Source of the DNA: Collinsella aerofaciens
Lineage (GTDB): Bacteria; Actinomycetota; Coriobacteriia; Coriobacteriales; Coriobacteriaceae
Length of the DNA stretch: 64,000 nucleotides
Assembly: GCF_015561195.1 (NCBI RefSeq)
Contig: NZ_JADMSU010000008.1
Coordinates: 1-64,000 of the forward strand
Reading direction: 5' to 3'
A model generated the notes under the pieces. The model saw only the letters and a list, made by a program, of their open reading frames with translations. It did not search any database and was not told where the DNA came from. The stretch's first letter is position 1. The number at the start of each line of letters is the position of its first letter. Both the position numbers and the translations under genes were made by a program. Positions 7,206-15,760 of this stretch are shown here, one piece after another.

Positions 7206-8807
7206 CTACGCCAGACGCGGGAACAGCGGATCGCCCTTCTCGACGGGCTGACCGCCAGCAAGCAGGCCCCAAGTGCAAATGCCCTTGAGGTCGTCGCTCG
7301 CGGCCTCGTCCTCGCAAGACAGGCGACGCAGAGCCTCGGCAGAAGTCTGGGGCATGAGCGGCATCAGCAGGTGGGCGGCGATGCGGATGGCCTCGAGCAG
7401 GTTGTAGATCACAAATGCCAGCTCGTCAGCCTTGGCCTCGTCCTTGGCAAGCGCCCAGGGCTCGGAGTCCTCGATGTAGTGGTTAGCGGCATGGATGAGC
7501 TCCATAACCTCGTCCTTGGCTCCGCCGTAATCGAGCACGTCCATCTTGGCCATGTAGCGCTCGACCAGACCATCGGCGATCTTTGCCAGCGGGTTGTCGA
7601 ACGCATCGAACGATGCGGGCTTGGCGGGCGCGCAACCATCAAAGTACTTGCCGCTCATGTTGAGCGAACGCGAGATAAGGTTGCCCCAACTGTTGGCCAG
7701 GTCGGCGTTGTAGACCTGCTCCATGCGATCGAAGCTGATGGCACCGTCGGTGCCGGGGACGACGTCGGTCATAAAGTAGTAGCGATAGCCCTCGACGCCC
7801 AACATGTCGATAACGTCCTGCGGAGCGATGGCGTTGCCGCGGCTCTTGGACATCTTCTCGGCCTTGCCGGTCTCGGCATTGCGCACGGTCAGGAAGCCGT
7901 GGGCAAAGACGTGCTCGGGCAGGGCCTCGCCGATGGCCATGAGCATGGCGGGCCAAATGACGCAGTGGAAGCGGATGATGTCCTTGCCCACGATGTGGAA
8001 CTGCGCGGGCCAGCGATAGGCCAGCTCGGCACGCGCCTCGTCGGTGTCGACACCGTAGCCGACGGCCGTCATATAGTTGAGCAGCGCATCGAACCACACG
8101 TAGGTCACGTGACCCTCGTCAAACGGGACCTGAATGCCCCAGTCAAAGCTCGTACGGCTCACGGAAAGGTCATTAAGGCCGCCCTCGACAAAGCTACGTA
8201 CCTCGTTCATGCGGAACGCAGGCTCGACAAAGTCGGGGTGCTCGTCGTAAAGCTTGAGCAGCTTGTCCTGGAAAGCGGAAAGCTTAAAGAAGTAGGACTC
8301 CTCCTGCACGCGCTCAAGCGGACGGTGGCAGTCAGGGCACAGGTGCTGGCCGACGCTGCCGTACTCCTCGTCGCCCTTCTGGACCTGCGTATCGGTGAAG
8401 TAGGTCTCGTCAGGCACGCAATACCAACCGTCGTAGCTGCCCTTATACAGGTAGCCGGACTCCTTCATGCGCTCCCACAGGTACTGCACGGCATGATGCT
8501 GGCGCGGCTCGGTGGTGCGGATGAAGTCGTCGTTGGAGATCTCGAGCTTGCTCCAAAGCTCCTTGAAGTGCGGAGCCTGGCTGTCGGTCCACTCCTGCGG
8601 CGTCATGTTGTGCTTGGCAGCGGCCTCGGCGACCTTCTCGCCGTGCTCGTCCATGCCAGTCAGGAACTTGACGTTATAGCCGGCGGAGCGGCGATAGCGA
8701 GCCTGAACGTCGGCGATGATGGTGGAATAAGCCGTGCCCAGGTGCGGATCGGCGTTGACGTAGTAGATGGGCGTCGTGATAAAGAACGAAGGCTTGCTTT
8801 GATCCAT
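7206..8807 (-). CDS. metG: Methionyl-tRNA synthetase (short form)
   Basis: Charges initiator and elongator tRNA-Met. The HIGH-type motif appears as HLGTAYS at residues about 22-28 and the catalytic lysine motif as KMSKSRGNAI near 305. A zinc-knuckle segment contains CPDC. The 533-aa length lacks the C-terminal EMAP-II-like tRNA-binding domain present in longer bacterial MetRS, so this is the monomeric or trans-assisted form. A GGAGG site precedes the ATG. The gene follows rsmI with about 70 bp between them and ends at a hairpin terminator. Confidence 0.97.
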   Translation of the reverse strand: MDQSKPSFFITTPIYYVNADPHLGTAYSTIIADVQARYRRSAGYNVKFLTGMDEHGEKVAEAAAKHNMTPQEWTDSQAPHFKELWSKLEISNDDFIRTTEPRQHHAVQYLWERMKESGYLYKGSYDGWYCVPDETYFTDTQVQKGDEEYGSVGQHLCPDCHRPLERVQEESYFFKLSAFQDKLLKLYDEHPDFVEPAFRMNEVRSFVEGGLNDLSVSRTSFDWGIQVPFDEGHVTYVWFDALLNYMTAVGYGVDTDEARAELAYRWPAQFHIVGKDIIRFHCVIWPAMLMAIGEALPEHVFAHGFLTVRNAETGKAEKMSKSRGNAIAPQDVIDMLGVEGYRYYFMTDVVPGTDGAISFDRMEQVYNADLANSWGNLISRSLNMSGKYFDGCAPAKPASFDAFDNPLAKIADGLVERYMAKMDVLDYGGAKDEVMELIHAANHYIEDSEPWALAKDEAKADELAFVIYNLLEAIRIAAHLLMPLMPQTSAEALRRLSCEDEAASDDLKGICTWGLLAGGQPVEKGDPLFPRLA

Positions 8808-8876
8808 GGGGTTTGTCCTCCAGAAAAACGTTGCATACAGGGGATGATTCTAGCGCAAGGGCTGGATATCCTCCAT

Positions 8877-9755
8877 CTATTGCATATCGAGCACCATGGC
8901 ATAGACATCGCGCTTGCGGCGCGAATACTTCTGAGACAGGCGCTTGGCCACCGCAGAGGCGGGCTCCCCCTCCTCGAGCGCGGTGCGGATATCCTCGCGC
9001 AGGGCCTCGTCGGGATCCGCTACCGCAGCGCCAACCGGCGCGATGCCGGCCTCCTCATCCTCGCTCGGCGGCGCGATGACCAGCGCAATCTCGCCCTTTA
9101 CCTCGCCGCGAGCACGCAGCTCCTCGGCAAGCTGGTCAGCGGGCCCGCGCAAGACCTCCTCGTGCAGCTTGGTGAGTTCGCGGCAGACGGCAACCTCACG
9201 CTGGGGAAAGACCTCCGCCACGGCCTCGAGCGTCGCGACGATGCGATGTGGAGACTCGTAGAAGATGAGTGCGCCGGGCACCACGGCAAGGCGCTGCAAA
9301 CGGCGCACGCGGTCGCCGTGCTTTCGGCCCAAAAAGCCCTCGAAGAAAAAATGCTCGCAGGGAATGCCGGACGAAACGAGCGCCGTGACGCAAGCAGAGG
9401 GCCCGGGAATAACTTCGACGGGCACATCGGCCTCACGTGCCGCCTCGACCAGCGCCTGGCCGGGATCGGACACGCTCGGCATGCCGGCGTCCGAGGCAAA
9501 GGCGAGGGTCTCCCCCGCCAGCAGGCGGTCGACCAGGCCGGCGGCGCGGTTGGCGATCACATTCTCGTCGCAACGGACAAGCGGCTTGGAAATGCCCAGA
9601 TGCATCAGCAGCTTTGACGTCACACGCGTGTCTTCGCAGCAGATGGCATCGGCGGCGGCAAACGCCTCGCCAACGCGCGGGGACAGGTCGCCCAGGTTGC
9701 CGATGGGCGTGCCGACCATATAGAGTTTGCCCATATGGGCGCTGTTTTGCGTCAT
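8877..9755 (-). CDS. rsmI: 16S rRNA (cytidine1402-2'-O)-methyltransferase RsmI
   Basis: Tetrapyrrole-methylase-fold enzyme that 2'-O-methylates C1402 in the 30S decoding centre. Diagnostic features are MVGTPIGNLGDLSPR at the N-terminus, CEDTRVTSKLL, FASDAGMPSVSDPG (SAM-binding loop) and FYESPHRI. At 292 aa it is of family length; the C-terminal tail (RLSQKYSRRKRDVYAMVLD) is the usual basic helix. The start may instead be the ATG seven codons further in (MGKLYMVGTP). It begins seven bases after the stop of the GH5-like gene, so the two are likely cotranscribed. Confidence 0.95.
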   Translation of the reverse strand: MTQNSAHMGKLYMVGTPIGNLGDLSPRVGEAFAAADAICCEDTRVTSKLLMHLGISKPLVRCDENVIANRAAGLVDRLLAGETLAFASDAGMPSVSDPGQALVEAAREADVPVEVIPGPSACVTALVSSGIPCEHFFFEGFLGRKHGDRVRRLQRLAVVPGALIFYESPHRIVATLEAVAEVFPQREVAVCRELTKLHEEVLRGPADQLAEELRARGEVKGEIALVIAPPSEDEEAGIAPVGAAVADPDEALREDIRTALEEGEPASAVAKRLSQKYSRRKRDVYAMVLDMQ

Positions 9756-9761
9756 ATCAAC

Positions 9762-10823
9762 CTATTCAATCATGCCGCGCTCGAGCGTACCGAGCGCCGC
9801 GCGGGCGTCCCATGCTGCAATGCGCTTCTCGGTCTTCCACGTTTGGAAGAACCAACCGGCAGCCGGCGCAAACGAAGCCAGCTGGTTGGCGATAAACACG
9901 CGCTCGTAAGCATTGCGGCCCTCGGGCGTAACCGACGAGTTGGCAAAGATCGCCGCGCCCGACCATTCGCCCACCAGCACGGGGAACCCTGTCGAAATCG
10001 CTTCTTTAAGCTCGCGCTTGTTACGCGAAATCGCCGTCGTCAGCCCGCGGGGGCTCGTGATGTCGAGCGCATACTCGTCGCGGTAATGGTACAGGTGAAG
10101 GTCCATGTAGACGTTCTTGTACTTGGCGCCGCGCATAAAATGCTTCCACTCGCTGGGATGCCCCGACGACGAGAAGACGACGATTTTATCCTCGGGCATA
10201 TACGAACGGACGAGCTCGTAGGCATCGCGATAGAAATTGCGCAGGTAGTGAGCGGGAATGCCATCCGTCATGGTGAAGAGGCTCTTGCGAACGCTCATCT
10301 GCGGCGTGTCCAGCAGCTCAATGCCCAGCAGGCTCTCGGCCTCGCCATAGCGATCGGCCAAGCGCTCAAGCACGTCGAGTGCGACATGACGGCCGTTGGT
10401 GGACGAATGCCACTCGGCGACAGCCTCCGGCGTGGTGGGCGAATCGTTGGAATCGCCCTGGCCACCGGGCACGGTTGCCAGATCGAGCAGCACGCGGATG
10501 TCGTACTTGGCAGCCCACTCAATCGCGCGGTCGATGTAATCGACAACCGATATGTAGGAGGCATCGGACTCCTGTGAGCCAAAGGCATACCAGGGCACCG
10601 GCAGACGCACGGCATTGAGACCGATCTGCGCCATGCGACGAAAATCGTCCTCGCTCACAAACGTCTCGTAATGGCGGCGCATGCGCTCGTTATAGGCGGC
10701 GGTACCCATGGCCTCCTGCAGCTCGGCTGCGTTGGATGCACCGGTCGCCGCGTACAGCGACGGGGTCACCCAAGGCTCGGGAATAAACCAACCAGAGAGA
10801 TTAACGCCGAGTATCCTCTCCAT
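9762..10823 (-). CDS. GH5-like glycosidase (exo-beta-1,3-glucanase fold), acid/base residue altered
   Basis: A 353-aa protein resembling the glycoside hydrolase family 5 enzymes that include fungal exo-beta-1,3-glucanases. Recognisable elements are GVNLSGWFIPEPWVTPSL at the N-terminus, NAVRLPVPWYAF, YMDLHLYHY and the nucleophile segment VGEWSGA. The segment that normally ends in the catalytic acid/base (LLNEP in the family) reads GIELLDTP here, so the proton-donor glutamate is missing and the protein may be inactive or use another residue. There is no signal peptide, so it is predicted to be cytoplasmic. The start ATG at 10823 has an AAGGGGG site; the longer frame upstream lacks one. It is probably cotranscribed with rsmI. 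Confidence 0.8.
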   Translation of the reverse strand: MERILGVNLSGWFIPEPWVTPSLYAATGASNAAELQEAMGTAAYNERMRRHYETFVSEDDFRRMAQIGLNAVRLPVPWYAFGSQESDASYISVVDYIDRAIEWAAKYDIRVLLDLATVPGGQGDSNDSPTTPEAVAEWHSSTNGRHVALDVLERLADRYGEAESLLGIELLDTPQMSVRKSLFTMTDGIPAHYLRNFYRDAYELVRSYMPEDKIVVFSSSGHPSEWKHFMRGAKYKNVYMDLHLYHYRDEYALDITSPRGLTTAISRNKRELKEAISTGFPVLVGEWSGAAIFANSSVTPEGRNAYERVFIANQLASFAPAAGWFFQTWKTEKRIAAWDARAALGTLERGMIE

Positions 10824-11017
10824 CACTGCCCCCTTCGGATCATGCAGGTCGAACCCGCATCGTATTGCATAGGATAAGTATCGTTTTGAGTATACCCGCG
10901 TGTGCGGACAGGCGACCGAACGGTCTGTAAAGTGACGCGAAAGTGGGAGGAATGTCTGGGAGCAGACGGGCTCGGAATGGTGCGACAAGGTACGTACGCG
11001 CGCCGGAGGCAGGCACC

Positions 11018-11063
11018 GGAAAGTGTGTCCCGTTCTGAGCCCTTATTCTGGGACGCAGTTTCC
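11018..11063. repeat. Nested palindrome
   Basis: GGAAA...TTTCC encloses GTCCC...GGGAC with an 18-base apex. It lies in the gene-free interval 10824-11306 upstream of the GH5-like gene. No gene is seen in this interval. Confidence 0.55.
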
Positions 11064-11074
11064 GCAGAACCCTA

Positions 11075-11138
11075 CATAAAAGAAAAGGACCCCTTTGCAG
11101 AGGTCCTAGTCAATTCAAGGTGGCGGGGAAGGGAATCG
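11075..11138. repeat. 64-bp duplication of the tRNA-Phe terminator and 3' end
   Basis: Identical over 64 bp to 11261-11324, which holds the terminator and the acceptor/T-arm 3' half of tRNA-Phe. The match stops inside the T-arm. It looks like a remnant att-type or slippage duplication. Confidence 0.85.
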
Positions 11139-11139
11139 C

Positions 11140-11215
11140 GTCCGCGCGCTGCGCGGACGGACCGCTGCGGCGCTTACGCGCCTTGCGAGCTGCGCTGGCA
11201 AACGCTTACGCGTTT
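11140..11215. repeat. Cluster of three short perfect hairpins
   Basis: GTCCGCGC/GCGCGGAC (loop GCT), GGCGC/GCGCC (loop TTAC) and AAACGC/GCGTTT (loop TTAC) lie in a row between the two copies of the tRNA-Phe duplication. Confidence 0.7.
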
Positions 11216-11262
11216 ACTCAGCTCCGCGCCCTCACGGGGTTCGATTCCATGTGGGGGCTGCA

Positions 11263-11293
11263 TAAAAGAAAAGGACCCCTTTGCAGAGGTCCT
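11263..11293 (-). terminator. Terminator after tRNA-Phe
   Basis: Minus-strand AGGACC...GGTCCT hairpin followed by TTTTCTTTT. It is duplicated at 11077-11107 with the flanking 64-bp repeat. Confidence 0.8.
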
Positions 11294-11306
11294 AGTCAAT
11301 TCAAGG

Positions 11307-11379
<73 letters not shown>

Positions 11380-11411
11380 ATTTGAGGTGTGCCTTGTTTC
11401 AAGGCTTGATT

Positions 11412-11439
11412 AGTATAACCAAGGACGCGTTCCGGTCAA
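11412..11439 (-). promoter_or_regulatory. Promoter of tRNA-Phe
   Basis: On the minus strand TTGACC and TATACT are 16 bp apart, about 33 bp before the tRNA 5' end. Confidence 0.75.
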
Positions 11440-11502
11440 CCGAGAATTTCAAAAAAGTTTTTGAGCACAGCCTCGGTTCTTTAAATCGGCACGTCAGAGG
11501 CA

Positions 11503-11790
11503 TCAGCCGGCAGCAAGAAGTTTTTCGCTCAGAGCCGCACGGGCAAACTCACTTGGCGTCATTCCCTCGGCAGCCGCCCGTCGACGAATGGCCTCCTTCA
11601 TTCCCAGAGGAATCTTGACCGACAGCGTTGCCGTCCCCTCACCTGAGAGCGGGGGCCGTCCATGCACGATCCCACCAACGGTGTGTTCGCCATCCGGAAA
11701 CTCTCCGCGCTCGTACGACTCACACCACGCGTCAATCATTTCATCCGTTACAACCTGACCATTAGCGGTCGTATATGTCTTGCCCATCAT
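11503..11790 (-). CDS. Ribbon-helix-helix antitoxin (BrnA-like)
   Basis: 95-aa protein whose C-terminal half (ATLSVKIPLGMKEAIRRRAA, then EGMTPSEFARAALSEKL) is a ribbon-helix-helix DNA-binding domain. The N-terminal part (residues about 1-50, acidic, with DGEHTVGGIVHGRP) would be the toxin-binding region. The start ATG overlaps the toxin stop as ATGA, with an AAAGGGG site. The toxin-first order followed by an RHH antitoxin is the BrnT/BrnA arrangement. It would neutralise the toxin and repress its own promoter. Confidence 0.75.
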   Translation of the reverse strand: MMGKTYTTANGQVVTDEMIDAWCESYERGEFPDGEHTVGGIVHGRPPLSGEGTATLSVKIPLGMKEAIRRRAAAEGMTPSEFARAALSEKLLAAG

Positions 11791-12053
11791 CGACCCCTTT
11801 GCCGAGCTCGCTCAATCTCTTGCCAGAATTTCTTCTGAACCGGAGACAAGGCATGAATAATGAGCCATCCACGAATAAGTTCGACCGCAACGAGCTCCAC
11901 GCTTCGTCCGTCCGGAAGCCATCCAATCGCAAGCCATCTCGGCGGCTCGTCTTCCGACTCGCGGCGAATACACTCAGTAACCGCGAGCCAAGCACCAAGC
12001 ACCTGTTTTTCCGTCAGGTGCTTTTTAGCGTTGGGATGGATCTCAACATCCAT
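11787..12053 (-). CDS. BrnT-like ribonuclease toxin
   Basis: 88-aa small protein beginning MDVEIHPNAKKHLTEKQVL and containing PRWLAIGWLPDGRSVELVA and GWLIIHALSPVQKKF. This layout (early KH helix, a two-stranded IG..dGR.vElva core, then IIHA) resembles BrnT toxins of type II systems, which cleave RNA. The start at 12053 has a GGAGGAG site; a longer frame upstream overlaps the DUF192 region in another frame and was discarded. It is directly coupled to the RHH gene. Similarity to BrnT is by eye, so the family is moderately certain and the TA pairing more so. Confidence 0.7.
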   Translation of the reverse strand: MDVEIHPNAKKHLTEKQVLGAWLAVTECIRRESEDEPPRWLAIGWLPDGRSVELVAVELIRGWLIIHALSPVQKKFWQEIERARQRGR

Positions 12054-12111
12054 GCATCTCCTCCTCCATCGTACCAAATTTCGTATGACGAAAGTCCGCT
12101 GTCGCCAATTC

Positions 12112-12471
12112 TTAAGCCGGCACGCGTTGGAGAGCAGGGGTCGAAACAATGATCGAAGGGCGCTCGAGTGCCGCCCAGGCGCCGGGGCAGGAACACATGC
12201 GCCATGGGCGAACGTTTTCGCAGCAAGCAAGAACATTGCCATTGCGATCGATAAAGGCGATGTCGATGGGATAGGCCATAAAGCAGGTGTGAACCGAGGA
12301 ACAGCGCGGAAACGCCATGACAAGCGGCAGTCCGCTGGCGGCAATCGGCCGCCGTCCCAGCATGCCGCGCAGACGCACGGTAAACGACTCCGCCACCACA
12401 AACTCGGCCGGCGTCCAGCCCAACCTGTTGAGCGCCCGCGCGTAGGCGATATAGGACGAGGCCGCACTCAC
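12112..12471 (-). CDS. DUF192 family protein at the end of the tad operon
   Basis: About 119 aa. The DUF192 hallmark is clear: FTVRLRGMLGRRPIA, then SSVHTCFMAYPIDIAFIDRNG and a trailing VRPWRMCSCPGAWAALE. The GTG start at 12471 overlaps the stop of the preceding TadE-like gene and has a GGGGGTGG site; an ATG 21 bases upstream lacks one. DUF192 proteins are usually small, sometimes secreted, and of unknown activity. Finding one as the last gene of a pilus operon is a recurrent actinobacterial arrangement in my recollection, but the link is inference. Confidence 0.8.
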   Translation of the reverse strand: MSAASSYIAYARALNRLGWTPAEFVVAESFTVRLRGMLGRRPIAASGLPLVMAFPRCSSVHTCFMAYPIDIAFIDRNGNVLACCENVRPWRMCSCPGAWAALERPSIIVSTPALQRVPA

Positions 12472-12944
12472 ATGACCACCCCCGGGCGCCATGGATCGAC
12501 CGTCACCGCACGTTCATGCGTGAGCACGGCCGGCGCCCCCAGGGAAACGCCGGCGATGCTCAGCGAACTCGGCCACGGTTCATAGTGCATGGTGCAGGTA
12601 TAGGTCCTAAACGTACCGGATAGGGAGAGCAGGCCACCATCCGATGCCTCCGCGCCTTGCTCGCTCGACACTTCAATCTGCAAGTCATAGCCTTCCATGG
12701 CATTCAGAATTTGAGTCTGGACCGTCGCCGAGGCATCGACAGAGCTTTCGTCGCCCTCCCCCTCCGACGCCACGGCGTGCGCCAACACGATGTCGGGCAC
12801 CACGCGGTCGAAGCGCGCGACAGCACTGGCAAAGATCATGACGTTGTACACGATGAGTGCCAGCACCAGCAAAACGGGCGTAACCACTGCCATCTCCACC
12901 GTCGCTTGGGCGTGCTCCTCGCGCAGACGCATGCGGATACTCAT
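12468..12944 (-). CDS. TadE-like pseudopilin, 158 aa
   Basis: Minor pilin-like protein of the Tad system. The N-terminus MSIRMRLREEHA is followed by QATVEMAVVTPVLLVLAL, a type IVb prepilin-like signal and hydrophobic helix; the conserved Glu is at +5 if processing follows the Ala. The rest is an extracytoplasmic domain with a Cys (TYTCTMHYEPW). The start ATG at 12944 overlaps the TAA of the upstream large gene as TAATG, so the two are coupled. The longer frame upstream is read-through in another gene and was discarded. The predicted location is the cell envelope, as an assembly factor or minor subunit. Confidence 0.8.
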   Translation of the reverse strand: MSIRMRLREEHAQATVEMAVVTPVLLVLALIVYNVMIFASAVARFDRVVPDIVLAHAVASEGEGDESSVDASATVQTQILNAMEGYDLQIEVSSEQGAEASDGGLLSLSGTFRTYTCTMHYEPWPSSLSIAGVSLGAPAVLTHERAVTVDPWRPGVVM

Positions 12945-15097
12945 TACGACCCACCGCCCAGAGCGCCAACCAGCGTGGCGACATCGACGGTGAGCGGGAT
13001 GGAGCCGCCGCCGGGCAGAGGAATCTCCGCAAGCGTGAACACCGTACCGCTGATGGTGCGTTCGACTTGATATTCCAACGCCTCGCAAAGCGCCTTGGGA
13101 TCGGTCACGCCCAACGGAATACTTCGCAGCTTGTCTTGCGCTTGAGAGAGACCGGCAATGTCAGACCCCGGACTCTTAATGACGTTGGCGGAATCGGTCA
13201 GCACCGGCTTTCGCAGGCGCAAGTCGCACGGTTCCAAACCCAGCGCCGCCACGGACGCCGAAACGGTATCGCCGAGCCACGATGCAATGGAGCCCAACGC
13301 ACCGTTGCCCCCTCCTAGGCCCTTAATCATCTCGTCCACAAGTTCGTCGGCCGAACCTTGGATGTCTCCGTATCCCACAAGCAGCCGTCCCCAAACATCC
13401 ATGACGCCATCGAGTACGCCGGCAACGCCACCCGAGCGTTCCTTCAATGTCGAGAAAAATCGCGAAAGCACGTTGTTTTGCGCCGTCGCCTCATCGGGCG
13501 CCAGCACCGCGGCAGAGATGGCACCGCGACTGCCAAGCTCAACCGCCGTGTTAAACGAAGAGTTAAGTTGATCGGGGCTGGTAATATCACCCGAAACTGC
13601 AAAGGCGACTACGCCGTTGCGGCCAGGTGGGGCGATACGCGGACGCTCACCGGAAAGTTCTTTGATGGCGGTATCGAACGCATTGCCCGCACGGTCGGCT
13701 TCGTCCTCGGTCTGACGCTCGAGCTCGAGCTCCTTGTTGCGACAGTCGACGTAGTCCTCCAGGGCGTCTTTAAACTTGTCAAAGTGATACTCAAAGCCGT
13801 TTTCGATAGAGGTTGAAGGCACCGCAACAGCACCAAGCGACAAAACGCCAAAATGGCATTTGCTGCATTTATCCTGTCCATCGTAATCGGCAACCGAAGC
13901 AAATCCGCTCGGCGTCCCTTTCTTATAGTTAGGGCAGGTCGTCCCGTAATGCAGATACGCCTTGTCATCGTTCACGCTAGTCGGCCACACCGCATCGGTA
14001 TAGAGTTCCGTCGCCCGAACCTCATCAGAGTTGCGCGGCAGCAGCGGAATATAGGAGGAAACCCTGTCTCCGTTCTCGGTTATATGTGCCCGATCGACCT
14101 CCGCGCTCGCATAGGTATAAAACGCCTTACGCGCCGCAGACTCTGCCTTCATCTCGACACTCGAGCCGTGGGGCTTCTCATTTGTCAGACGCCAATGGTA
14201 GTAGTCCTTCGCGCGATCAAGGGCAACTTGGGGCTCCCACGTAACGCTCGATGAGTAATGCGGATTTTGAACACCGGAGAGATCCGTTAGGCTTTTCGCA
14301 CGCTCCCACATGCAAGAACAGCTGCCGACCGAGCTCTTGTCAGACCCACCACAATCCGCCAGCCAAGCACGCTCTTTAGCCTTCGCCGTGTCCTCAGAAG
14401 CCTTCCGCAGCTCCTCGGCCGCACACTCTAAATCATCTGATGTGTCTTTAATGGTATCGGTCGAGATCTCTGATCCTTTGAGCGCAGCGAAGTCAGACTC
14501 GGATGTCCTGGGCACGGCAAGCGCCGTACCGGTATAGGTCACACTATCGGTATCCTGCGCCGACACAGCCTGCGTGGCACGCGCGGCGATCAGATACGGC
14601 AGAGCCGTCTCGATTTTCTGTAAGCCTTCCGATGCGCTTTTGGCAAACTTGTTGCGCGTTTTAATGATCTCAATCCCGGTGTCGACCATATTGCCGGCAA
14701 CCGGCTCGGCACCCGGGATGAGGATGGCGACCAGGCCCGTCCCGATCGTGGCAAACCCCGCCAGCCCCAGACTCAAGATGCTCGCATCAACCACCGTGGC
14801 AGCCGTGTGATAGGACGACACTACGTTGGCACCCGCCAGCGCGCCGCTATCAGCCGCCACCTGGGTATCCCCGGCACGCGACATGCTCCATATCGCCGCG
14901 GTCGACGAAAACAACAATGTGAGCACCACTAGGATGACCACGGCAGAAGAAAGCGTGGTATAGGCGCCGTCTTCGATAAACAGATCGACACCGGCTCGAC
15001 CCATAAAGCCGCCTCGCTTGCGATGGCAGCTCGGACGGTGCGTCAAAACGCGTCTAGACCAGAAACGCTTAATCCCATGCAGCAATCCACGAATCAT
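12944..15097 (-). CDS. Large TadG-like pilus-locus protein, 717 aa
   Basis: Envelope protein with one N-terminal membrane helix (about residues 45-70, LSSAVVILVVLTLLFSSTAA) followed by ADSGALAGA, the motif shared with TadG/von Willebrand-type Tad proteins. A large extracytoplasmic part has a charged helical region (KASEDTAKAKERA) and several cysteines, including CSKCH. The start at 15097 is chosen for its GGAGGGAG ribosome binding site, and it overlaps the upstream TadE-like gene by 29 bp. The length greatly exceeds ordinary TadE/TadF proteins. It likely forms an adhesin or assembly platform component, but only the N-terminal similarity is visible. Confidence 0.7.
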   Translation of the reverse strand: MIRGLLHGIKRFWSRRVLTHRPSCHRKRGGFMGRAGVDLFIEDGAYTTLSSAVVILVVLTLLFSSTAAIWSMSRAGDTQVAADSGALAGANVVSSYHTAATVVDASILSLGLAGFATIGTGLVAILIPGAEPVAGNMVDTGIEIIKTRNKFAKSASEGLQKIETALPYLIAARATQAVSAQDTDSVTYTGTALAVPRTSESDFAALKGSEISTDTIKDTSDDLECAAEELRKASEDTAKAKERAWLADCGGSDKSSVGSCSCMWERAKSLTDLSGVQNPHYSSSVTWEPQVALDRAKDYYHWRLTNEKPHGSSVEMKAESAARKAFYTYASAEVDRAHITENGDRVSSYIPLLPRNSDEVRATELYTDAVWPTSVNDDKAYLHYGTTCPNYKKGTPSGFASVADYDGQDKCSKCHFGVLSLGAVAVPSTSIENGFEYHFDKFKDALEDYVDCRNKELELERQTEDEADRAGNAFDTAIKELSGERPRIAPPGRNGVVAFAVSGDITSPDQLNSSFNTAVELGSRGAISAAVLAPDEATAQNNVLSRFFSTLKERSGGVAGVLDGVMDVWGRLLVGYGDIQGSADELVDEMIKGLGGGNGALGSIASWLGDTVSASVAALGLEPCDLRLRKPVLTDSANVIKSPGSDIAGLSQAQDKLRSIPLGVTDPKALCEALEYQVERTISGTVFTLAEIPLPGGGSIPLTVDVATLVGALGGGS

Positions 15098-15605
15098 AAT
15101 CTCCCTCCAGCCATTCGGGACGCGATTGATACGAGACATCGACCTTGAGCTCAACGTAGCCGCCCTCGGCGGTACCACCCATAGCCTGCGCAAACGCACC
15201 GATCACAGGCAACGGCTTGACCTCGCCGGAAACGGACACGGACGAGACGCCACCCGCACCGGCCCGGCCAAGCTCGATATCCCACGACAACGGCCCGCCG
15301 GCATGAAAGATCGAAACGTTGGGCACTGCGGCAAGTCGGCGGCGGGTGAACTCCTTAAGATCGTCGTCCTCCGCCGTCGTCGTGGTCATGAGCCGCGCGG
15401 TCTCGGCGGCGGCAGACTCCATGACCGCGCGCGTATAGAGCAGGCACACCGGTTGCAGCGCGAGAAGGATGAGTGTCAGAAACGTCGGCAGCAAAAAAGC
15501 GGCCTCGACCGTAGACTGCGCCCGGTCCTCGCGCGCGGCATCAATACAACGCGATGTCCTTAGCGGCCGCAGCGGCGTCGATAACCGACGTCGAGGCAAC
15601 GCCAT
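15069..15605 (-). CDS. TadE-like pseudopilin, about 130-178 aa
   Basis: The recognisable part begins AAREDRAQSTVEAAFLLPTF, a prepilin-like leader and hydrophobic helix, followed by ETARLMTTTT and a secreted domain ending PEWLEGDYDSWIAAWD. The start is uncertain: no ATG, GTG or TTG lies just before the leader, so either the upstream ATG at 15605 (overlapping the previous gene by 65 bp) or a rare ATT overlapping that gene's stop is used. It belongs to the tad operon and is predicted as a minor pilin or assembly protein. Confidence 0.7.
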   Translation of the reverse strand: MALPRRRLSTPLRPLRTSRCIDAAREDRAQSTVEAAFLLPTFLTLILLALQPVCLLYTRAVMESAAAETARLMTTTTAEDDDLKEFTRRRLAAVPNVSIFHAGGPLSWDIELGRAGAGGVSSVSVSGEVKPLPVIGAFAQAMGGTAEGGYVELKVDVSYQSRPEWLEGDYDSWIAAWD

Positions 15606-15759
15606 GGGATGCCGCCCGCTCAACCAGCGCCGCCAAGCGCCCATCGGTGCCGGCACGCCAAAGTCCCGCGATCGCCAGCACGATCGATAACAGCGCCACC
15701 GTGACGATGGCGTATTCGACCGTCGCCTGGGCAGATTCCTCACACAGGACATCATGCAT
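15541..15759 (-). CDS. Small prepilin-like protein, 72 aa
   Basis: 72-residue protein starting MHDVLCEESA-QATVEYAIVTVALLS, which carries the same leader pattern (Ala, then Q-x-T-x-E-Y) as the Flp pilin in this operon. One membrane helix is followed by a short alanine-rich tail. It could be a second, minor Flp-type pilin or a TadE-like subunit. It starts one base after the stop of the 187-aa gene and is clearly within the operon. Confidence 0.75.
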   Translation of the reverse strand: MHDVLCEESAQATVEYAIVTVALLSIVLAIAGLWRAGTDGRLAALVERAASHGVASTSVIDAAAAAKDIALY

Positions 15760-15760
15760 T

